This document shows positions 5,978-7,968 of a DNA stretch of 7,968 bases, one piece after another (positions within the stretch are counted from its first letter, which is position 1; every line of letters starts with the position of its first letter). The notes below the pieces were generated by a model, which ran no database searches, was not told the DNA's origin, and saw only the letters and a list, made by a program, of their open reading frames with translations. The stretch covers positions 1-7,968 of the forward strand of contig JASHQO010000176.1 in the NCBI GenBank assembly GCA_030039105.1. The letters run 5' to 3'. The position numbers were made by a program, and so were the translations under genes. The DNA is from Xanthobacteraceae bacterium (lineage in GTDB: Bacteria; Pseudomonadota; Alphaproteobacteria; Rhizobiales; Xanthobacteraceae).

Positions 5978-5984
5978 GGGAGGG
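5978..5984 (+). promoter_or_regulatory. Ribosome binding site deciding the GTG start of the GST gene
   Basis: GGGAGGG, with the GGAGG core eight bases before GTG 5992. It rules in this start and rules out the in-frame start at 5968, whose product would carry eight extra residues not typical of the family. Confidence 0.75.
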
Positions 5985-5991
5985 AATAGCC

Positions 5992-6618
5992 GTGATCAAA
6001 ATCTGGGGCCGAAAAACCTCGTCGAATGTGCAGAAGGTGATGTGGGCGGTAGCCGAGATGGGCCTGCCGCACGAGCGCATCGATATCGGCGGGCCGTTCG
6101 GCAAGAACCGCGAGGCGGCCTATCTGGCGATGAACCCCAACGGCCTGGTGCCGACGCTGGAAGAGGAAGACGGCTTTCTGTTGTGGGAATCGAACTCCAT
6201 CGTGCGCTATCTCGCCGCCAAGCATAGATCGACCGTGCTCGAGCCGGCCGATCTGCGCGCTCGCGCGCTGGCCAGCAAATGGATGGATTGGCAATTGTCG
6301 GTGTGCGGGCCGGCGATCACGCCGGTGTTCTGGGGCCTGATCCGCACGCCGCCGGAGAAGCGCGATCACGCGGCGATCGAAGCCGGCAAGAAGAACACCA
6401 CCGCCGCCATGCTGATGATGGACGAACAACTGGCGAAGACGGCCTATCTCGCCGGCGACGCGTTCTCCTACGGCGATATTCCGGTCGGCATCATGGCCTA
6501 CCGCTACCGGCAGCTAGTGCCCGAGCGTCCGCCGTTGAAGAATTTCGAGCGCTGGTACGCCGCGATCTCGTCGCGCCAGGCGTTCAAGGACCAGGTCGGC
6601 GCGGTGCCGCTGACGTAA
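5992..6618 (+). CDS. Glutathione S-transferase, GstB-like
   Basis: 208 aa from GTG 5992, the same length as I recall for E. coli GstB. The N-terminal thioredoxin-like domain (1-80) shows IKIWGRKTSSNVQKV with the candidate catalytic S10/N12, AMNPNGLVPTL with cis-proline P54, and LWESNSIVRYLAA, whose E66-S67 bind the gamma-glutamyl part of glutathione. The helical C-terminal domain has KWMDW, LIRTPPEKRDHAAIE and AYLAGDAFSYGDI (N-capping box). KWMDW and RTPPE are shared with GstB, a cytosolic enzyme active on haloacetates in vitro; the true substrate here is unknown. It is the last plus-strand gene of the run and faces the aminotransferase across a 98-bp gap holding a hairpin element. GGT at the far left also handles glutathione, but nothing in the sequence links the two. 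Confidence 0.93.
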   Translation: MIKIWGRKTSSNVQKVMWAVAEMGLPHERIDIGGPFGKNREAAYLAMNPNGLVPTLEEEDGFLLWESNSIVRYLAAKHRSTVLEPADLRARALASKWMDWQLSVCGPAITPVFWGLIRTPPEKRDHAAIEAGKKNTTAAMLMMDEQLAKTAYLAGDAFSYGDIPVGIMAYRYRQLVPERPPLKNFERWYAAISSRQAFKDQVGAVPLT

Positions 6619-6631
6619 GTTTCCTGTAAGG

Positions 6632-6709
6632 CCGCTCGTCCCCGCGAAAGCGGAGACCCACTCTTCACGCGCGAAGAAAATGGATACTCGCTTTCGCGGG
6701 AATGGGCGG
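6632..6709. repeat. 78-bp inverted repeat between convergent genes (CCCGCGAAAGCG type)
   Basis: Arms 6632-6660 and 6681-6709 match at about 22 of 29 positions. The core CCCGCGAAAGCG (6641-6652) and CGCTTTCGCGGG (6689-6700) is exact. The left core also forms its own CCGC-GAAA-GCGG tetraloop hairpin. It occupies the gap between the GST and aminotransferase stops, so it could end transcripts from both sides, though there is no T-run. Similar CGAAAGCGGG elements are common dispersed repeats. Confidence 0.8.
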
Positions 6710-6716
6710 CTGATAA

Positions 6717-7925
6717 TTACTCCGCCGCGGCGCGCGCCCCGGCCGAATGAGCCGAGACCAGATAATCCATCGCCGCCTGCACGCCGCCGTTCTTGTGCGG
6801 AATGCCGGAAAGGCCGAGCGCCATCTCGGTGATGCCGAGCACGCCGATCATCCAGCCGTCGTTGACGTCGCCGAGATGGCCGATGCGGAAGTAGCGCTTG
6901 GCATAGGGCCCGAAGCTCGCGCCGTAAGAGATGTTGAAGGTGTCGAGCGCCAATGCGCGGAATGCGTCGGCGTCGTGGCCTTCCGGCAGCAGCACCGCGG
7001 TGATGGTCGGCGAATAATATTTCGGCTCGCGGCACAGGATTTCGAGCCCCCAGGCGCGCACCGCGCGCCGCGTCGCCTCGGCGAGGCGATGATGGCGCGC
7101 GAACACGTTGTCGAGGCCTTCCTCGTGCAGCATGTCGATCGACACGGCGAGGCCCTGGATCATCTGCGTCGCCGGCGTGTAAGGGAAGAAGCCGACCTTG
7201 TTCATGGTCAGCATGTCGTCCCAGGCCCAGAACGATTTGGGCAGCTTCGACGTCTTCGCCGCATTGAGCGCCTTGTCGCTGACGGCGTTGAACGACATGC
7301 CGGGCGGCAGCATCAAGCCTTTCTGCGCGCCACCGACGGTGACGTCGACGCCCCATTCGTCGTGGCGGTAATCGGTCGAGGCCAGCGACGAGATAGTGTC
7401 GACCAGGAACAGCGCTGGATGGCCGGCGGCGCTGATCGCCTTGCGGATCGCGGCGATCGGCGACAGGCAGCCTGTCGCGGTCTCGTTATGCAGCACGCAG
7501 ACCGCCTTGATCTCATGCGCCTTATCCTTGCGCAGGTGCTCCTCGATCGCGGCCGGGTCGGCGCCGGTGCGCCAATCGCCTTTGATGAACTCGGGCTTGA
7601 GCCCGAGCTTCTCCGCCATGGTCTTCCATTGCGTGGCGAACTGGCCGGTCTCGACCATCAGCACGCGGTCGCCGGGCGACAGTGTATTGACCAATGCGGC
7701 TTCCCAGGCGCCGGTGCCGGTCGCGGTATAGATGATGACCGGTTGCGTGGTCTTGAAAATCGTCTTGATGCCCTCGAGCACCCGCTTGCCGAGCTTGGCG
7801 AACTCCGGACCGCGCTGGTCGATGAGCGGCATGTCGATCGCCCGCATGACGCGATCGGGAACGGGCGTCGGCCCGGGAATTTGTAAAAAATGGCGCCCGG
7901 GTTGACGCGAGGCGTTCTGCGGCAT
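6717..7925 (-). CDS. Serine-glyoxylate (alanine-glyoxylate) aminotransferase, class V PLP enzyme
   Basis: 402 aa from ATG 7925, with AAGGAG at 7935-7940 eight bases before it. A full-length class V (fold type I) aminotransferase. Landmarks: FLQIPGPTPVPDRV (13-26), the glycine-rich TATGTGAWEAAL (67-78), HNETATG (146-152), VDTISSL with D176 that contacts the PLP ring nitrogen, GGAQKGLMLPPG with the Schiff-base lysine K202, GFFPYTPAT, and the C-terminal FRIGHLGDVN. The GxQKGLMLPPG sequence is typical of serine-glyoxylate enzymes, which convert serine and glyoxylate to hydroxypyruvate and glycine in the serine cycle or glyoxylate salvage. Alanine-glyoxylate activity often overlaps. No other serine-cycle gene is in view, so its pathway is open. 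It converges on the GST gene; its promoter region is mostly beyond the window edge. Confidence 0.92.
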   Translation of the reverse strand: MPQNASRQPGRHFLQIPGPTPVPDRVMRAIDMPLIDQRGPEFAKLGKRVLEGIKTIFKTTQPVIIYTATGTGAWEAALVNTLSPGDRVLMVETGQFATQWKTMAEKLGLKPEFIKGDWRTGADPAAIEEHLRKDKAHEIKAVCVLHNETATGCLSPIAAIRKAISAAGHPALFLVDTISSLASTDYRHDEWGVDVTVGGAQKGLMLPPGMSFNAVSDKALNAAKTSKLPKSFWAWDDMLTMNKVGFFPYTPATQMIQGLAVSIDMLHEEGLDNVFARHHRLAEATRRAVRAWGLEILCREPKYYSPTITAVLLPEGHDADAFRALALDTFNISYGASFGPYAKRYFRIGHLGDVNDGWMIGVLGITEMALGLSGIPHKNGGVQAAMDYLVSAHSAGARAAAE

Positions 7926-7968
7926 TGGTCGAAACTCCTTCGGACGCTGAAAATTTTAGCCGCGGCCG

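Noticed and set aside
5436..6227. A plus-strand frame joining repeat DNA to the GST region
   Set aside because: It is out of frame with both Trm112 and GST and reads through two palindromic repeats; its residues show no family.
6747..7886. A 379-codon plus-strand open frame opposite the aminotransferase
   Set aside because: The composition is Arg/His/Asp-rich with no family motifs; the minus strand has all class V aminotransferase landmarks.

Overview
The window is high-GC DNA from an alphaproteobacterium, most likely of the order Hyphomicrobiales (Bradyrhizobium/Rhodopseudomonas/Pseudolabrys-like). The basis is the dense GC-rich coding, a Bug-family binding protein, a thioredoxin/LON-domain/Trm112 gene run that I recall as common in this order, and palindromic intergenic repeats of the kinds common in these genomes. 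The genus is inference and cannot be fixed from the window.

Left part (1-2852). The window opens inside a gamma-glutamyltranspeptidase gene, four codons before its autocatalytic threonine, so the whole mature small subunit is present. It converges on a minus-strand pair, an MFS permease followed by a Bug/TctC periplasmic binding protein 22 bp downstream. The two strands' stop codons overlap at 581-584. A tRNA-Gly(GCC) gene lies directly upstream of the permease on the same strand. The permease has no ordinary start codon between the tRNA and its first membrane helix.

Middle and right (2964-6618). Five plus-strand genes follow: a free-standing prolyl-tRNA editing protein (ProX/PrdX type), a CnoX/YbbN thioredoxin-TPR chaperone with an intact CGPC site, a LON substrate-binding-domain protein, a Trm112-like small protein, and a GstB-like glutathione transferase. 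A minus-strand serine-glyoxylate (class V) aminotransferase closes the window, and its start and ribosome binding site are inside it.

The most striking non-coding structure is that each of the four gaps from the CnoX gene to the aminotransferase holds a different inverted-repeat element (4496-4697, 5402-5622, 5875-5964, 6632-6709). Three of them end shortly before the ribosome binding site of the next gene. The first carries a perfect 26-bp palindrome and an 11-bp hairpin.

The genes are housekeeping or metabolic: protein quality control, tRNA proofreading, glutathione use, glyoxylate/serine metabolism and organic solute uptake. I do not see a defence, mobile or biosynthetic system. The repeats and the permease start are the points worth following up.
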